Counted from the stretch's first letter, positions 8,015 to 16,238 are shown. The stretch is 38,830 bases of DNA from Gammaproteobacteria bacterium (GCA_025352045.1 JANXUD010000060.1:1-38830), one strand, 5' to 3'. The notes: generated from the letters alone by a model not told the origin. A program made the numbers and translations.

Positions 8015-9187
8015 CTACTCGGAGGGCGGCGCTTGCTCGTCGCCGGGCACGTCGTTGCCGCTTGCGAGCACGGTAAGCGCGCCGCCAGTGGTCTTCGGCA
8101 ACACCGAGGCGTCGGTCACCACCAGCGTGGTGCCAGGCAGCAGCGCGTCGTACAGGCCCCTGGCGAATTTCGCCGGCAGGCTGACCCGGCCGGCCGCCAC
8201 CGGATCGAGCGTGGTGGCCTTGCCGTCCCTGGCGTAGCCGGGCAAGGCTATCGTCATCCAGTTCAGGGCCAGGCGATCGGGCACGACCAGGCTGGGCTCG
8301 CGGCGACGGCCGTCGAGCAAGACGTAGGCCTGCGTGCCGAGCGGACCCTTGCCGCGCAGGTCGAAGCGCGCGCGGCCGATCTCGATGCCGTTGCGCATCA
8401 CCAGCACGCGACGGTCGGCGGCACTGAGCAGGATGGTCAGCGGGCCGGCGGGCGACAGGTCGGGCCGCCAGCGGTAGTCCTCGTACCAGCTCAGCCGCGG
8501 TTCCTTCGACGGCGTCGATCCCGCCACCGGGATCGGCGGCACGAACACGCCCGGGTGCGCGGTTTCGGCAGGCGCGCTGCTGTCGTTGGCGATGATCACG
8601 GTGATGCCGAAGTCGGTCACCTCGTACAACTTGCGCGCGAACTCTTCCGGCAGCCGCACGCAACCGTGCGACGCGGGGTAGCCGGGCAGCTTGCCCGCGT
8701 GCAAGGCGACGCCGTCCCAAGTCAGCCGCTGCATGAAGGGCATCGATGCATCGTTGTAGAGGCTGGAGTGGTGGTCCTTGTGCTTCTGCAGGATGGTGAA
8801 CACGCCGGTCGGCGTCTCGTGGCCCTTCTTGCCGGTGCTCACCGTGGACACGGCGATGCGCACGCCGTTGCGGTACACGTAGGCCTTCTGCTCCGGGATG
8901 CTGACCACGATGACCATCGGGCCGCTCGGGGAGATTTCGGGCAGCCAGAGGAACTGGCCGGGCTTGAGCGGCGCATTGTCCAGGTCGATCGGCAGCGGCG
9001 GGGGCGCTGACAGGGCCGGCAGCACGACCGGCGCGACGACCGGCGGCGCGGCAGGCACATCCTGTGCCACGCGCGCGGCCGGCGCGGGCGCCACCTGGTT
9101 GCTGGCTCCCGCGGCCGCCAGGCCCGCCACGCACAGGCCCGCGCCCAGCAGCAGGGCCCGGGCCAATTTCGTCAAACGCATCGCCAT
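8015..9187 (-). CDS. L,D-transpeptidase with degenerate second YkuD domain
   Basis: A 390-residue exported protein. Its signal peptide (MAMRLTKLARALLLGAGLCV, AGLAAAGA) is followed by a Pro/Ala linker to about residue 70. The active YkuD domain is at 80-200, with His163 and Ser173-His-Gly-Cys176-Val-Arg-Leu-Pro. Residues 238-359 look like a second copy. RPDLSPAGPLTILLS matches LPEISPSGPMVIVVS, MRNGIEIGRA matches YRNGVRIAVS, and LPAKFARGLYD matches LPEEFARKLYE. In the second copy the catalytic block reads AAGRVSLP (331-338), so both His and Cys are gone. The start MAM at 9187 is chosen for the signal peptide. The neighbouring paralogue lacks this extension. The second domain is probably a binding or structural module. 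Confidence 0.9.
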   Translation of the reverse strand: MAMRLTKLARALLLGAGLCVAGLAAAGASNQVAPAPAARVAQDVPAAPPVVAPVVLPALSAPPPLPIDLDNAPLKPGQFLWLPEISPSGPMVIVVSIPEQKAYVYRNGVRIAVSTVSTGKKGHETPTGVFTILQKHKDHHSSLYNDASMPFMQRLTWDGVALHAGKLPGYPASHGCVRLPEEFARKLYEVTDFGITVIIANDSSAPAETAHPGVFVPPIPVAGSTPSKEPRLSWYEDYRWRPDLSPAGPLTILLSAADRRVLVMRNGIEIGRARFDLRGKGPLGTQAYVLLDGRRREPSLVVPDRLALNWMTIALPGYARDGKATTLDPVAAGRVSLPAKFARGLYDALLPGTTLVVTDASVLPKTTGGALTVLASGNDVPGDEQAPPSE

Positions 9188-9207
9188 CACTCCCGTCTCG
9201 CCGGATC

Positions 9208-10383
9208 CTAGTCCACCCGGCAGAACACCGCCTTGAGGTAGCGGCTTTCCTTCACATGCGCCATGAACGGATGATCGCCCCCGGCACCGGCCACCTTGAG
9301 CACCTGGACCCGGCGACCGGCGAAATAGGCCGCCCGGCGGATCATGTCCAGGAATTCCTCCTCCGACACCAGGCCCGTGCAGGAACAGCTCAGCAGCACG
9401 CCGCCCGGCTTGACCACGGACATGGCCAGCTTGTTCATGTCGTTGTACTTCTTCAGCGCCGGGATCACCTGCTCCCGGTCGCGCGTCAGCTTGGCCGGGT
9501 CGAGCACCACCACGTCGAACTGCTCGCCCGCATTGGCCGCGTCGCGCAGCCAGGGGAACAGGTCGGACTGGACGAACCGGATCCTGGCGTCGTTGAGCTG
9601 CGCATTGCGCCGCGCGACCTCGAGGATCTCCTCGTCCAGGTCGATGCCGACCACCTCGTCGGCGCCGCCGCGCGCCTTGGCGTAGATGGCGAAGCCGCCC
9701 GAGTTGCAGCAGATGTCCAGCACCCGCTTGCCGCGGCACAGCTGCGCGAGGAATTCGCGGTTGTCGCGCTGGTCGGCGAAAAAGCCGGTCTTGTGGCCAC
9801 TTCCAGGACTGGCCTTGAACTTCAGGCCGTGCTCGGTGATCAGCGCCGGCGCCGGCGCCTCCGGCGAGCGGAAGTCGAAACTCTCCTGCTTCTGCACGTG
9901 TTCCTCGGCGAAGCTGTAGAAGCGGCAACCGGGGAAGCTCTCGCGCAGCGCGGCGTAGATCCATTCGCGATAGCGGAACATGCCAGCCGAGAAGAACTCC
10001 ACCACCAGCAGGTCGGCGTAGCGGTCCACGACCAGGCCAGAAAGACCATCGCCCTCCGAATGCACCACGCGCCACCCGTCGGAGACCGCGTCCAGGCCAA
10101 GCAGCTCGCGGCGCAGCGCCACCGCGGCGGCGATCTTGCGCGCGAACCAGACCGCGTCGATGGCTTCGTTCGGGTCTTCGGTCAGCACGCGCAGCGCGAT
10201 CCGCGAGTGGCCGTTGTAGAAGCCACGGCCGACCCAGGCGCCGGCGTTGTCGAGGACATCGACCAGGCTGCCGGGCTTGGGCTTGGCCACAGGCTTGTCC
10301 ACCATCTTCTGGAACACCCAGGGATGGCTGGAGCGCCGTTCGATCTTCAGCCGGACCACCGGCAAGGCCATGTTCTCGTCCAT
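9208..10383 (-). CDS. rlmI: 23S rRNA (cytosine) methyltransferase RlmI-like
   Basis: A 391-residue SAM-dependent methyltransferase of the RlmI/YccW type, whose E. coli member makes m5C1962 in 23S rRNA. An N-terminal PUA domain (LPVVRLKIERRSSHPWVFQK) leads through the central EEHVQKQESFDF region to a Rossmann domain. SAM motif I is RVLDICCNSGGFAIYA at about 220-234. The acidic motif VVGIDLDEE and VVLDPAKLTR follow, and the Cys-containing LLSCSCTGLVSEEEF motif is the one expected to carry the catalytic cysteine. A second in-frame ATG at 10371 is possible and would remove four residues. Its stop lies 20 bases before the next gene's start. The length matches the family (about 396). Confidence 0.92.
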   Translation of the reverse strand: MDENMALPVVRLKIERRSSHPWVFQKMVDKPVAKPKPGSLVDVLDNAGAWVGRGFYNGHSRIALRVLTEDPNEAIDAVWFARKIAAAVALRRELLGLDAVSDGWRVVHSEGDGLSGLVVDRYADLLVVEFFSAGMFRYREWIYAALRESFPGCRFYSFAEEHVQKQESFDFRSPEAPAPALITEHGLKFKASPGSGHKTGFFADQRDNREFLAQLCRGKRVLDICCNSGGFAIYAKARGGADEVVGIDLDEEILEVARRNAQLNDARIRFVQSDLFPWLRDAANAGEQFDVVVLDPAKLTRDREQVIPALKKYNDMNKLAMSVVKPGGVLLSCSCTGLVSEEEFLDMIRRAAYFAGRRVQVLKVAGAGGDHPFMAHVKESRYLKAVFCRVD

Positions 10384-10399
10384 CCCCCATTGTAGTTGT

Positions 10400-10452
10400 G
10401 GGAGCGGCTTCAGCCGCGATTTCCGGAGCCGATCGCGGCTGAAGCCGCTCCC
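10400..10452. repeat. Inverted REP pair (BIME-like element)
   Basis: Two perfectly complementary 21-base arms, 10400-10420 and 10432-10452, are separated by an 11-base spacer. Each arm begins or ends with the GGGAGCGGC-type REP core and contains its own small palindrome (GCGGCT-TC-AGCCGC). This is the GGGAGCGGCTTCAGCCGCGA class of dispersed extragenic palindrome, common in Xanthomonadaceae and Pseudomonas genomes and usually mobilised by RAYT (TnpA-REP) transposases. It lies in the divergent gap between rlmI (minus) and the rhomboid gene (plus). It could form a large cruciform or RNA hairpin. No RAYT gene is in the window. Confidence 0.85.
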
Positions 10453-10492
10453 GCGGGCTTGCGTTGCGCGCCGGCTGCCCCATCTTGTCGCC

Positions 10493-11290
10493 ATGGGACC
10501 TTCCGATGGCGCCATCCCGCCGGCCTTGCACGAGGACGCGCACGACCCCGAACTGGCCACGGCGCCGGCGGTGCTGGCGCGCTTCAAGCGCGCGCTGAAC
10601 ATCAGCATGGCGGCGGTGATCGCGCTGGCCCTGGTGTTCTTCCTCGGCGGCGAAGCGCCGGTGGCGCTCACCGTGCAGCCGCAGAAGCTGGCCGGCCTGG
10701 TCGGCATCGCCACCGCGCCCCTGCTGCATGGTTCGGTCGAGCACCTGGCGGCGAACGCATTGTCGGTGTTGATCCTGGGCACGCTGGCCGGCACGGTGTT
10801 TCCGCGCGCGACGCTGCGCGCCCTGCCGCTGATCTGGTTCGGCGCCGGCTTCGGCACCTGGCTGATCGGCAGCGGCGGCTACCACCTGGGCGCGAGCGGC
10901 GTGACCCACGGCCTGGGCTACCTGGTGTTCACCCTGGCCCTGCTGCGCCGCGACCGCGCCTCGATCGCGGCGGCCCTGATCGCCTTCTTCTTCTTCGGCG
11001 GCATGATCCTGAGCGTCCTGCCGATGGAAATGGGCATCTCCTGGGAATCGCACCTGTCCGGCGCCATCGCCGGCGTCCTGTCCGGCCTGCTCTGGCGGCG
11101 CGCCGACCCGATCCCGCCGCGACGCCGGTACAGCTGGGAGGTCGAAGCCGAGGCCGCGCATGCCGAGGCCGTCGAGGCGGAGTCGCTGGAGCCGGCGCGT
11201 CCGCACGACGTGCCCGTGATCTGGCGCCGCGCGCCCTCCGATGAAGCCGTGATCCTGCGCTTCCGTCCACGCCCACCTCCGGAACAGTGA
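10493..11290 (+). CDS. Rhomboid-family intramembrane serine protease
   Basis: A 265-residue membrane protein with about six hydrophobic segments. Rhomboid signatures are present: HGSVEHLAANAL (His79, His84, Asn88) after helix 1, the nucleophile Ser135 in HLGASGVTHG, and the general base His187 in ESHLSGAIAG. It should cleave transmembrane segments of substrate proteins within the lipid bilayer. The C-terminal 60 residues are cytoplasmic-looking, with a Glu/Ala-rich run and an Arg/Pro-rich tail (ILRFRPRPPP). The ATG at 10493 is chosen because the frame continues upstream only through the REP element. A hairpin follows the stop. The substrate is unknown. Confidence 0.9.
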   Translation: MGPSDGAIPPALHEDAHDPELATAPAVLARFKRALNISMAAVIALALVFFLGGEAPVALTVQPQKLAGLVGIATAPLLHGSVEHLAANALSVLILGTLAGTVFPRATLRALPLIWFGAGFGTWLIGSGGYHLGASGVTHGLGYLVFTLALLRRDRASIAAALIAFFFFGGMILSVLPMEMGISWESHLSGAIAGVLSGLLWRRADPIPPRRRYSWEVEAEAAHAEAVEAESLEPARPHDVPVIWRRAPSDEAVILRFRPRPPPEQ

Positions 11291-11298
11291 CGGGGGTC

Positions 11299-11324
11299 TC
11301 GCGCCATCGGGTGTGATGGCGCGA
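11299..11324. terminator. Perfect hairpin after the rhomboid gene
   Basis: TCGCGCCATC (11299-11308) and GATGGCGCGA (11315-11324) form a perfect 10-bp stem with a 6-base loop. It lies just after the rhomboid stop and 42 bases before the diguanylate cyclase start. No T-run follows, so it may be a factor-dependent terminator, an RNA-stabilising hairpin or an operator. Confidence 0.4.
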
Positions 11325-11365
11325 CGATTGCATCGCCCTACCCAGGGATTCCGGGGGCGAGCCAC

Positions 11366-12553
11366 GTGGAGTGGGTGTTCGATCTGCGCAGCGCCATCGT
11401 GTACGGGGCGGTGGTGACGCTGCTCGTGGGCGGGCTGTTGCTGCTGAGCTGGCGCAGCCTGCCGCGCGGCGTGCGCCCAGCCCTGCGCTGGTGGCTGGCC
11501 AGCCTGGGCTTGCATGCCCTGGGCGCCGCCCTGCTGGCGACCCGCGGCCTGGCGCCGCCGTGGCTGGGCGTGGTGCTGGCCAACTCCATCCTGGGGCTGG
11601 CCCTGGCCTGCATGGCGATCGCCCTGCGTGCCTTCTATGGCATGCCGCAACGCCGGCTTGCGCACCTGGGCCTGGCGCTGCTGATCGCGGCGGCCGCGCT
11701 CTGGTTCATCGAGGGGCGTCCGGACGTGCACGCGCGGATCCTGAGCCTGGCCTTCCTGTTGTCGCTGCCGATGGCCAGTGCCGCCCGCGCGGTGTTCCGC
11801 CGCGGCGGTCCGAAGGGCGAGGTGGCCCGGTTCACCGGCATCGCCTTCGCCTTCGGGGCGGCGGTCCTGCTCACCCGCATGGCCAGCGAATGGCTCTGGC
11901 CGGCCGGCAACTTCGTGCTGCTGGCACCCACGGCCATGAACATCGCCTGCGTGGGCACCCTGCTGGCCCTGCCGGCCCTGGCCACGGTCGGCTTCCTGCT
12001 GATGTGCACCGAGCACTCGCAGGCCGAGCTCGAGCGCAGCGCCCGGCTGGACTACCTGACCGGGATCTTCAACCGGCGCGCCATCGAGGAGCTGGCCAGC
12101 GCCGCGATCAGCAGCGCGCGCAGGCACAGCACGCCGCTGGCGATCCTGCTGCTGGACGTGGACCACTTCAAGCGCGTCAACGACGACCACGGCCACGAGG
12201 CCGGCGACCAGGCCCTGGTCGAAGCCGTGCGGCGCATGCGCGCGGTGCTCCGCGCCGAGGACCTCGTTGGTCGCCAGGGCGGCGAGGAATTCGTGGTCGT
12301 GATGCCCGACGTGGGCCTGGCGAGTGCACACGCGGCCGCGGAGCGCCTGCGCCGCGCCTTCGCCGGCGATGCCATGCGCATTTGTGCGGGGGCATGCGAC
12401 ATCGAGGCCTTCGTCACGGTGTCCATTGGCGTCGCCGCACTGCGGCCGGGGGACGCTTTTTGGTCACAGCTGCTGCGGCGCGCGGATCGGGCGATGTATG
12501 CGGCCAAGGCTGCTGGCCGGAACAAGGTCGTGGTCGATCTCGACGGCGCCTGA
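11366..12553 (+). CDS. Membrane-bound diguanylate cyclase (GGEEF)
   Basis: Makes the second messenger c-di-GMP from two GTP. The 395-residue protein has an N-terminal block of about seven hydrophobic helices (residues 7-215), with no recognised extracellular sensor. A short linker leads to a GGDEF domain (225-392). The active-site signature is GGEEF at 305-309. The metal/substrate motif DVDHFKRVNDDHGHEAGD is intact. The inhibitory I-site RxxD is present as RAED (296-299), exactly five residues before GGEEF, so product feedback inhibition is expected. The start is a GTG at 11366, giving MEWVFDLRSA. The membrane region resembles the MASE-like sensors often found with GGDEF, but I cannot name the type. 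Confidence 0.92.
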   Translation: MEWVFDLRSAIVYGAVVTLLVGGLLLLSWRSLPRGVRPALRWWLASLGLHALGAALLATRGLAPPWLGVVLANSILGLALACMAIALRAFYGMPQRRLAHLGLALLIAAAALWFIEGRPDVHARILSLAFLLSLPMASAARAVFRRGGPKGEVARFTGIAFAFGAAVLLTRMASEWLWPAGNFVLLAPTAMNIACVGTLLALPALATVGFLLMCTEHSQAELERSARLDYLTGIFNRRAIEELASAAISSARRHSTPLAILLLDVDHFKRVNDDHGHEAGDQALVEAVRRMRAVLRAEDLVGRQGGEEFVVVMPDVGLASAHAAAERLRRAFAGDAMRICAGACDIEAFVTVSIGVAALRPGDAFWSQLLRRADRAMYAAKAAGRNKVVVDLDGA

Positions 12554-12604
12554 ATGCCGCCGCCGCGGCGCCGATGCAGTGCCGCGTGCCCGCGTCGTTG
12601 GCGT

Positions 12605-12610
12605 TAGACT
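12605..12610 (+). promoter_or_regulatory. Candidate -10 box for phhA
   Basis: TAGACT lies 34 bases before the phhA ATG, so transcription would start near 12617. No clear -35 is visible. Confidence 0.3.
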
Positions 12611-12644
12611 GGACGCCGATCCAGCCGTTTCCCGGGCCGTCCGC

Positions 12645-13532
12645 ATGACCCAGCCGCAGCGCGTCGAGCACCTCGCCACCGACAAGGGCTCCGTGCCGGT
12701 GTACACCACTGCCGTGGTCGACCAGCCCTGGGACAGCTACACCGCGACCGACCACGAGGTCTGGCGCACCCTGTTCCGCCGGCAACGCGAGTTGCTGCAG
12801 GGCCGGGCCTGCCGCGAGTTCCTCGAGTCCCAGGACGCGATGGGGATTTCCGAAGCAGGCATCCCGAAGTTCAGCGACTTGAACGCGACGCTGGGCCCGA
12901 CGTCGGGCTGGACCCTGATTGGCGTGCAGGGCCTGCTGCCGGAACTGGATTTCTTCGAGCACCTGGCCAACCGGCGCTTTCCGGTGACCTGGTGGATCCG
13001 CACGCCCGAGCAGCTGGACTACCTCAGCGAGCCTGACCTGTTCCACGACCTGTTTGGCCACGTGCCGCTGTTGATGAACCCGGTGTTCGCCGACTACATG
13101 CAGGCCTACGGCCGGGGCGGCGTGAAGGCGCACGGCATCGGCGCCGATGCACTGGCGCAGCTGACGCGCCTGTACTGGTACACGGTGGAGTTCGGGCTGA
13201 TCGACACGCCGGAGGGACTGCGCATCTACGGCTCGGGCATCGTCAGCTCGGGCGGCGAAAGCGTGCACTGCCTGGAATCGCCCGCGCCGAACCGGCTCGG
13301 CTTCGACCTGCTGCGGGTGATGCGCACGCGCTATCGCATCGACACCTACCAGAAGACCTATTTCGTGATCCGCGGCTTCGACGAACTGTTCGACGCCACG
13401 CGGCCGGACTTCCGTCCGTACTACGAGCAGCTCGCCACCGCGCCGACTTTCCCGGCGGGCGCGGTGCTCGACGCCGACCGCGTGTACCACCGCGGCACCG
13501 GTGAAGGCTGGGCGCAGGACGGCGACATCTAG
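12645..13532 (+). CDS. phhA: Phenylalanine 4-monooxygenase
   Basis: Hydroxylates phenylalanine to tyrosine using tetrahydropterin, iron and oxygen. The 295-residue protein is the single-domain bacterial type without the regulatory ACT domain. The iron ligands are His134 and His139 (LFHDLFGHVPLL) and Glu182 (YTVEFGLI). The pterin-site region includes TPEQLDYLSEPD and SGGESVHCLESP. The ATG at 12645 fits the family length of about 297, and the sequence before it is not conserved. The pterin cofactor derives from the GTP cyclohydrolase pathway; a folE gene lies about 8 kb away, but no PhhB dehydratase is in the window. Confidence 0.96.
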   Translation: MTQPQRVEHLATDKGSVPVYTTAVVDQPWDSYTATDHEVWRTLFRRQRELLQGRACREFLESQDAMGISEAGIPKFSDLNATLGPTSGWTLIGVQGLLPELDFFEHLANRRFPVTWWIRTPEQLDYLSEPDLFHDLFGHVPLLMNPVFADYMQAYGRGGVKAHGIGADALAQLTRLYWYTVEFGLIDTPEGLRIYGSGIVSSGGESVHCLESPAPNRLGFDLLRVMRTRYRIDTYQKTYFVIRGFDELFDATRPDFRPYYEQLATAPTFPAGAVLDADRVYHRGTGEGWAQDGDI

Positions 13533-13537
13533 GCCCC

Positions 13538-13557
13538 GCGCTCGGCGCGCCGAGCGC
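13538..13557. terminator. 20-bp palindrome between convergent genes
   Basis: A perfect 20-base palindrome (GCGCTCGGCG and its complement) is flanked by GCCCC (13533-13537) and GGGGC (13562-13566), which can extend the stem with a small bulge. It fills the 41-base gap between phhA (plus) and the minus-strand membrane gene. It is probably a bidirectional terminator, though no T-run is present on either strand. Confidence 0.5.
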
Positions 13558-13573
13558 CGCCGGGGCAGCGACG

Positions 13574-14275
13574 TCAGGCCGGTACGCGCTTGCCGGCCGG
13601 TGCCGGGCGGATCGCCGGCACGCGGTTTCGCCGATCGAGCCAGGCCCGGCTGGCGCCGGCCAAGACCAATGGGCCCAGCCAGGCAATGTTCTGCAGCACC
13701 GGGCCCGACAATGACGGCAGCAGGCGCGGCAAGCCCAGCGAGAGGAAGGCGATGTGGGTCGCCACGCCGGCGCCGATCATGCCGCCGTAGTGTTCGGCCA
13801 GCCACCAGCGCGGCTGCGCCGGCCCGCGGCTGGCCAGGCGCAGCATGCCGCGCCCGCCCAGCAGGCCGACCAGGGAAAAGCCGCCGAAGATCGGGTTGGC
13901 CTGCTGCACGCCCAGGGCCAGGATCGCGACGCCCGCGGCCACGTTCGCCCAGGCCAGGCGACGGAATCCCGCCCCCGCGTAGCGCGAGAAATCGCGCTTG
14001 TGGCGCGAGGCGAACCAGCCCTTCCAGAGCGCGCTGAGCGTGATCAGCATCAGGTAGAACAGGAACACGCCGAAAGGCGCGCTGAAATGCAGCAGGGCGC
14101 GCACGCTCAGGGGCACCGCGGGCACCAGCAGGCCGAGCATCACCAGCACATAGGCCTTGCCGGCCAGCTTGTGCGGCGTGCTGCCCTTGCGCGACAGCGC
14201 GGCGACCCAGAAGGTGGCGAGGGCGCCAAGGCCCAGTCCGACGTGGGTGAACAGGGTCAGGCTGTAGGCGCTCAT
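13574..14275 (-). CDS. DUF2306-like multi-pass membrane protein
   Basis: A 233-residue integral membrane protein with about seven hydrophobic segments. The N-terminus reads MSAYSLTLFTHVGLGLGALA and is followed by STPHKLAGKAYVLVMLGLL. The pattern of a His in helix 1 and an H-(K/R)-x-x-G-(K/R)-x-Y motif before helix 2 resembles DUF2306 and similar predicted cytochrome-like membrane proteins. This is from memory of the pattern and is not proven. Its function is unknown. The ATG at 14275 starts directly at the hydrophobic region; upstream in-frame sequence is not membrane-like. It is divergent from the histidine kinase gene across a 176-base gap and convergent with phhA. Confidence 0.75.
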   Translation of the reverse strand: MSAYSLTLFTHVGLGLGALATFWVAALSRKGSTPHKLAGKAYVLVMLGLLVPAVPLSVRALLHFSAPFGVFLFYLMLITLSALWKGWFASRHKRDFSRYAGAGFRRLAWANVAAGVAILALGVQQANPIFGGFSLVGLLGGRGMLRLASRGPAQPRWWLAEHYGGMIGAGVATHIAFLSLGLPRLLPSLSGPVLQNIAWLGPLVLAGASRAWLDRRNRVPAIRPAPAGKRVPA

Positions 14276-14310
14276 GGGTTTCCTGTGCCGGCTGCATGGC
14301 CGGGGGTGCG

Positions 14311-14329
14311 GCGTGGCGGCTTGCCACGC
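14311..14329. promoter_or_regulatory. Inverted repeat in divergent gap
   Basis: GCGTGGC (14311-14317) and GCCACGC (14323-14329) form a perfect 7-base inverted repeat around a 5-base centre. It lies between the divergent membrane-protein and histidine-kinase genes. It could be an operator for the adjacent response regulator or a chance hairpin in GC-rich DNA. Confidence 0.25.
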
Positions 14330-14451
14330 GTCCACGATGCCGCGGCGCGGCGCGCGGGGAAGGTGCCGACGGTCATCGCATCCGGGTGCCGGAAGTCACC
14401 ACTTGCACGCCGCGGCTTGAGCGCGCCGCCCGCGGGGGCCAAGCTGGAGCC

Positions 14452-15591
14452 ATGTGGACCCGCCTGCGCGACCTGCTGCAACCGATGAATCTCGCCGCCT
14501 ACGTGGCCTGGCTGGCGATCGCCAGCGAGATCTGGTCCGCGCCGGCCAACGGCACGGGCCTGGTCCACGGACCCGCGCTGCGGCCACTCGTGATGGGACT
14601 GCACCTGCTGTTCCTGGCGCTGTTCGTGGCGCGGCAGTGGCTGGGCGCCTCGCAGGCGCGCGCGGCCGCCGTGGTGTTCGCCCAGCTGGGCGTCGGGCTG
14701 GCGATCGCCTCGCTGGCGCGCTACGGCTCGACCCCGGTGCTGCTGATCATCGCGCTGGCCCAGCTGGCACAATTCCTGTCGCCGTTGCGGCTGGGCCTGG
14801 TGTTCGTCGCGGTCAACCTGGCCATGTTCGGCATCTACACGGGCCTGTGGCGGTCCTCGTCGCCGGTCATGGGCACGCTGATCTATGCCAGCTTCCAGTT
14901 GTTCGCGATGATGACCGCCTGGTATGCCTTCACCGCGGAGCGCTCGCGCGACGCGCTGGCGATGGTCAACGCCGAACTTCTGGCCACGCGTTCCCTGCTC
15001 GAGCAAGGCGTGCGCGATTCCGAACGCCTGCGGCTGTCGCGGGAGCTGCATGACGTCGCGGGCCACGGCCTGACCGCGCTGAAGCTCAACCTGCGCGCCC
15101 TGCAGCGCCAGCCCGCGCTGGCCGACGACCCGCAACTTGCGCTGTGCGCGCGTCTTGCCGACGAGCTGCTGGGCGACATCCGCGGCCTGGTGCAGCAGAT
15201 GCGCCTGCATGACGGCGTGCCGCTGGGCGAGATCATCAGCCGCCTTGCCGCGCCCTTCCCGCGCCCGCGCCTGCACCTGGCGATCGAGGACGGCCTGCGC
15301 GTGCCTACGCTGGAGCAGGCCGAGACCGTGGTGCGCACCGTGCAGGAGGCGCTGACCAATGCCGCCCGCCACGGCGGCGCCGACAACCTGTGGCTGTCGG
15401 TGCGCCATGCCGGCGATGCGCTGCAGCTGGAATTCCGCGACGACGGCCGCGCGCCCGCGGGCGAGTTGCGCTTTGGCAACGGCCTGACCGGCATGCGCGA
15501 ACGCCTGGAAGCCGCGGGCGGCGGCCTGCGCGCGGCACGCGGCGACGACGGCGGCGTGCGCCTGTCGGCCTGGCTGCCGGCAGCCGCATGA
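14452..15591 (+). CDS. DesK/NarX-type sensor histidine kinase
   Basis: A 379-residue sensor kinase of the HisKA_3 class. Residues 12-160 hold about five or six membrane helices with short loops, so sensing is probably within the membrane, as in DesK. A coiled linker (165-192) leads to the dimerisation helix, with phospho-acceptor His200 in SRELHDVAGHGLTALKL. The ATPase region has the N box TVQEALTNAARHGG and the G box FGNGLTGMRERLEAAGG. The ATG at 14452 follows GGAG closely. Its stop overlaps the response regulator start by four bases (ATGA), so translation is coupled. The stimulus is unknown. Confidence 0.92.
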   Translation: MWTRLRDLLQPMNLAAYVAWLAIASEIWSAPANGTGLVHGPALRPLVMGLHLLFLALFVARQWLGASQARAAAVVFAQLGVGLAIASLARYGSTPVLLIIALAQLAQFLSPLRLGLVFVAVNLAMFGIYTGLWRSSSPVMGTLIYASFQLFAMMTAWYAFTAERSRDALAMVNAELLATRSLLEQGVRDSERLRLSRELHDVAGHGLTALKLNLRALQRQPALADDPQLALCARLADELLGDIRGLVQQMRLHDGVPLGEIISRLAAPFPRPRLHLAIEDGLRVPTLEQAETVVRTVQEALTNAARHGGADNLWLSVRHAGDALQLEFRDDGRAPAGELRFGNGLTGMRERLEAAGGGLRAARGDDGGVRLSAWLPAAA

Positions 15592-16238
15592 GCGACGCCG
15601 CACCGGCGCCGCTGCGCCTGGCCCTGGCCGATGACCAGGCCCTGGTGCGCGGCGGCCTGGTCGCCCTGCTGTCGGGCTTCGCGCAATTGCGGGTGGACGT
15701 GCAGGCCGCAGATGGCCTCGCCCTGCTGGCCGCACTCGAGACCACCGCCGTGGACGTGGTGCTGTCGGACATCCGCATGCCCGGCCTGGATGGCTTCGGC
15801 GTGGTCCAGGCACTGGCCGCCCGCCCCGGGGCGCCACCGGTGATCCTGCTCACCACCTTCGACGAACCCGAGCTGGCCCTGCGCGCGGCCGGCGCGGGCG
15901 CGCGCGGCTTCCTGCTCAAGGACGCCTCGCCCGAGGACCTGGTCGATGCCATCACCCGCGTCGCGGCGGGCGAAACCCTGCTCGCGCCGGTGTCGACCGA
16001 CCCTGTGCGCGCGCGTTTTGCCTACCGCGACCAGAGCGAGCCCAGCGACACCTTCGGCGAACGCGAGGTGGCGATCCTGCGCCTGCTCGCCGGCGGCTAT
16101 TCGAACAAGGAAATCGCCCGCGCCGTGTTCCTGTCGGAGGGCACGGTGAAGAACTACGTCTCCGACATCCTGGACAAGCTGGGCGCGCGCGACCGCACCC
16201 GCGCGGTGCTGAAGGCGATCACCCTGCGCATCATCTGA
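15588..16238 (+). CDS. NarL/LuxR-type response regulator
   Basis: A 216-residue response regulator. The receiver domain has the acidic pair Asp15-Asp16, phospho-acceptor Asp61 ([13 protein letters not shown]), the switch Thr region (LLTTFDE) and Lys in [11 protein letters not shown]. The C-terminal LuxR-type helix-turn-helix reads [20 protein letters not shown], with [19 protein letters not shown] continuing the recognition helix. It is the cognate regulator of the histidine kinase, because their genes overlap by four bases. The family is DesR/NarL. Its targets are not known, although the divergent membrane-protein gene upstream is a natural candidate. Confidence 0.93.
   Translation: MSDAAPAPLRLALADDQALVRGGLVALLSGFAQLRVDVQAADGLALLAALETTAVDVVLSDIRMPGLDGFGVVQALAARPGAPPVILLTTFDEPELALRAAGAGARGFLLKDASPEDLVDAITRVAAGETLLAPVSTDPVRARFAYRDQSEPSDTFGEREVAILRLLAGGYSNKEIARAVFLSEGTVKNYVSDILDKLGARDRTRAVLKAITLRII

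Noticed and set aside
10247-11290. Longer rhomboid protein starting at 10247
   Set aside because: The extra 82 residues are read through the start region of rlmI and the REP element; the ATG at 10493 gives a normal rhomboid N-terminus.
11362-11369. CCACGTGG core resembling parS
   Set aside because: The flanks (GAGC before, AGTG after the core region) do not match the GTTCCACGTGGAAC consensus, and it overlaps the GTG start of a diguanylate cyclase.
8015-12331. A single open frame of more than 1400 codons on the minus strand
   Set aside because: Only its last 390 codons are a real protein (signal peptide at 9187). The rest runs out of frame or antisense to rlmI, rhomboid and the GGEEF gene, and exists because stop codons are rare in GC-rich DNA.
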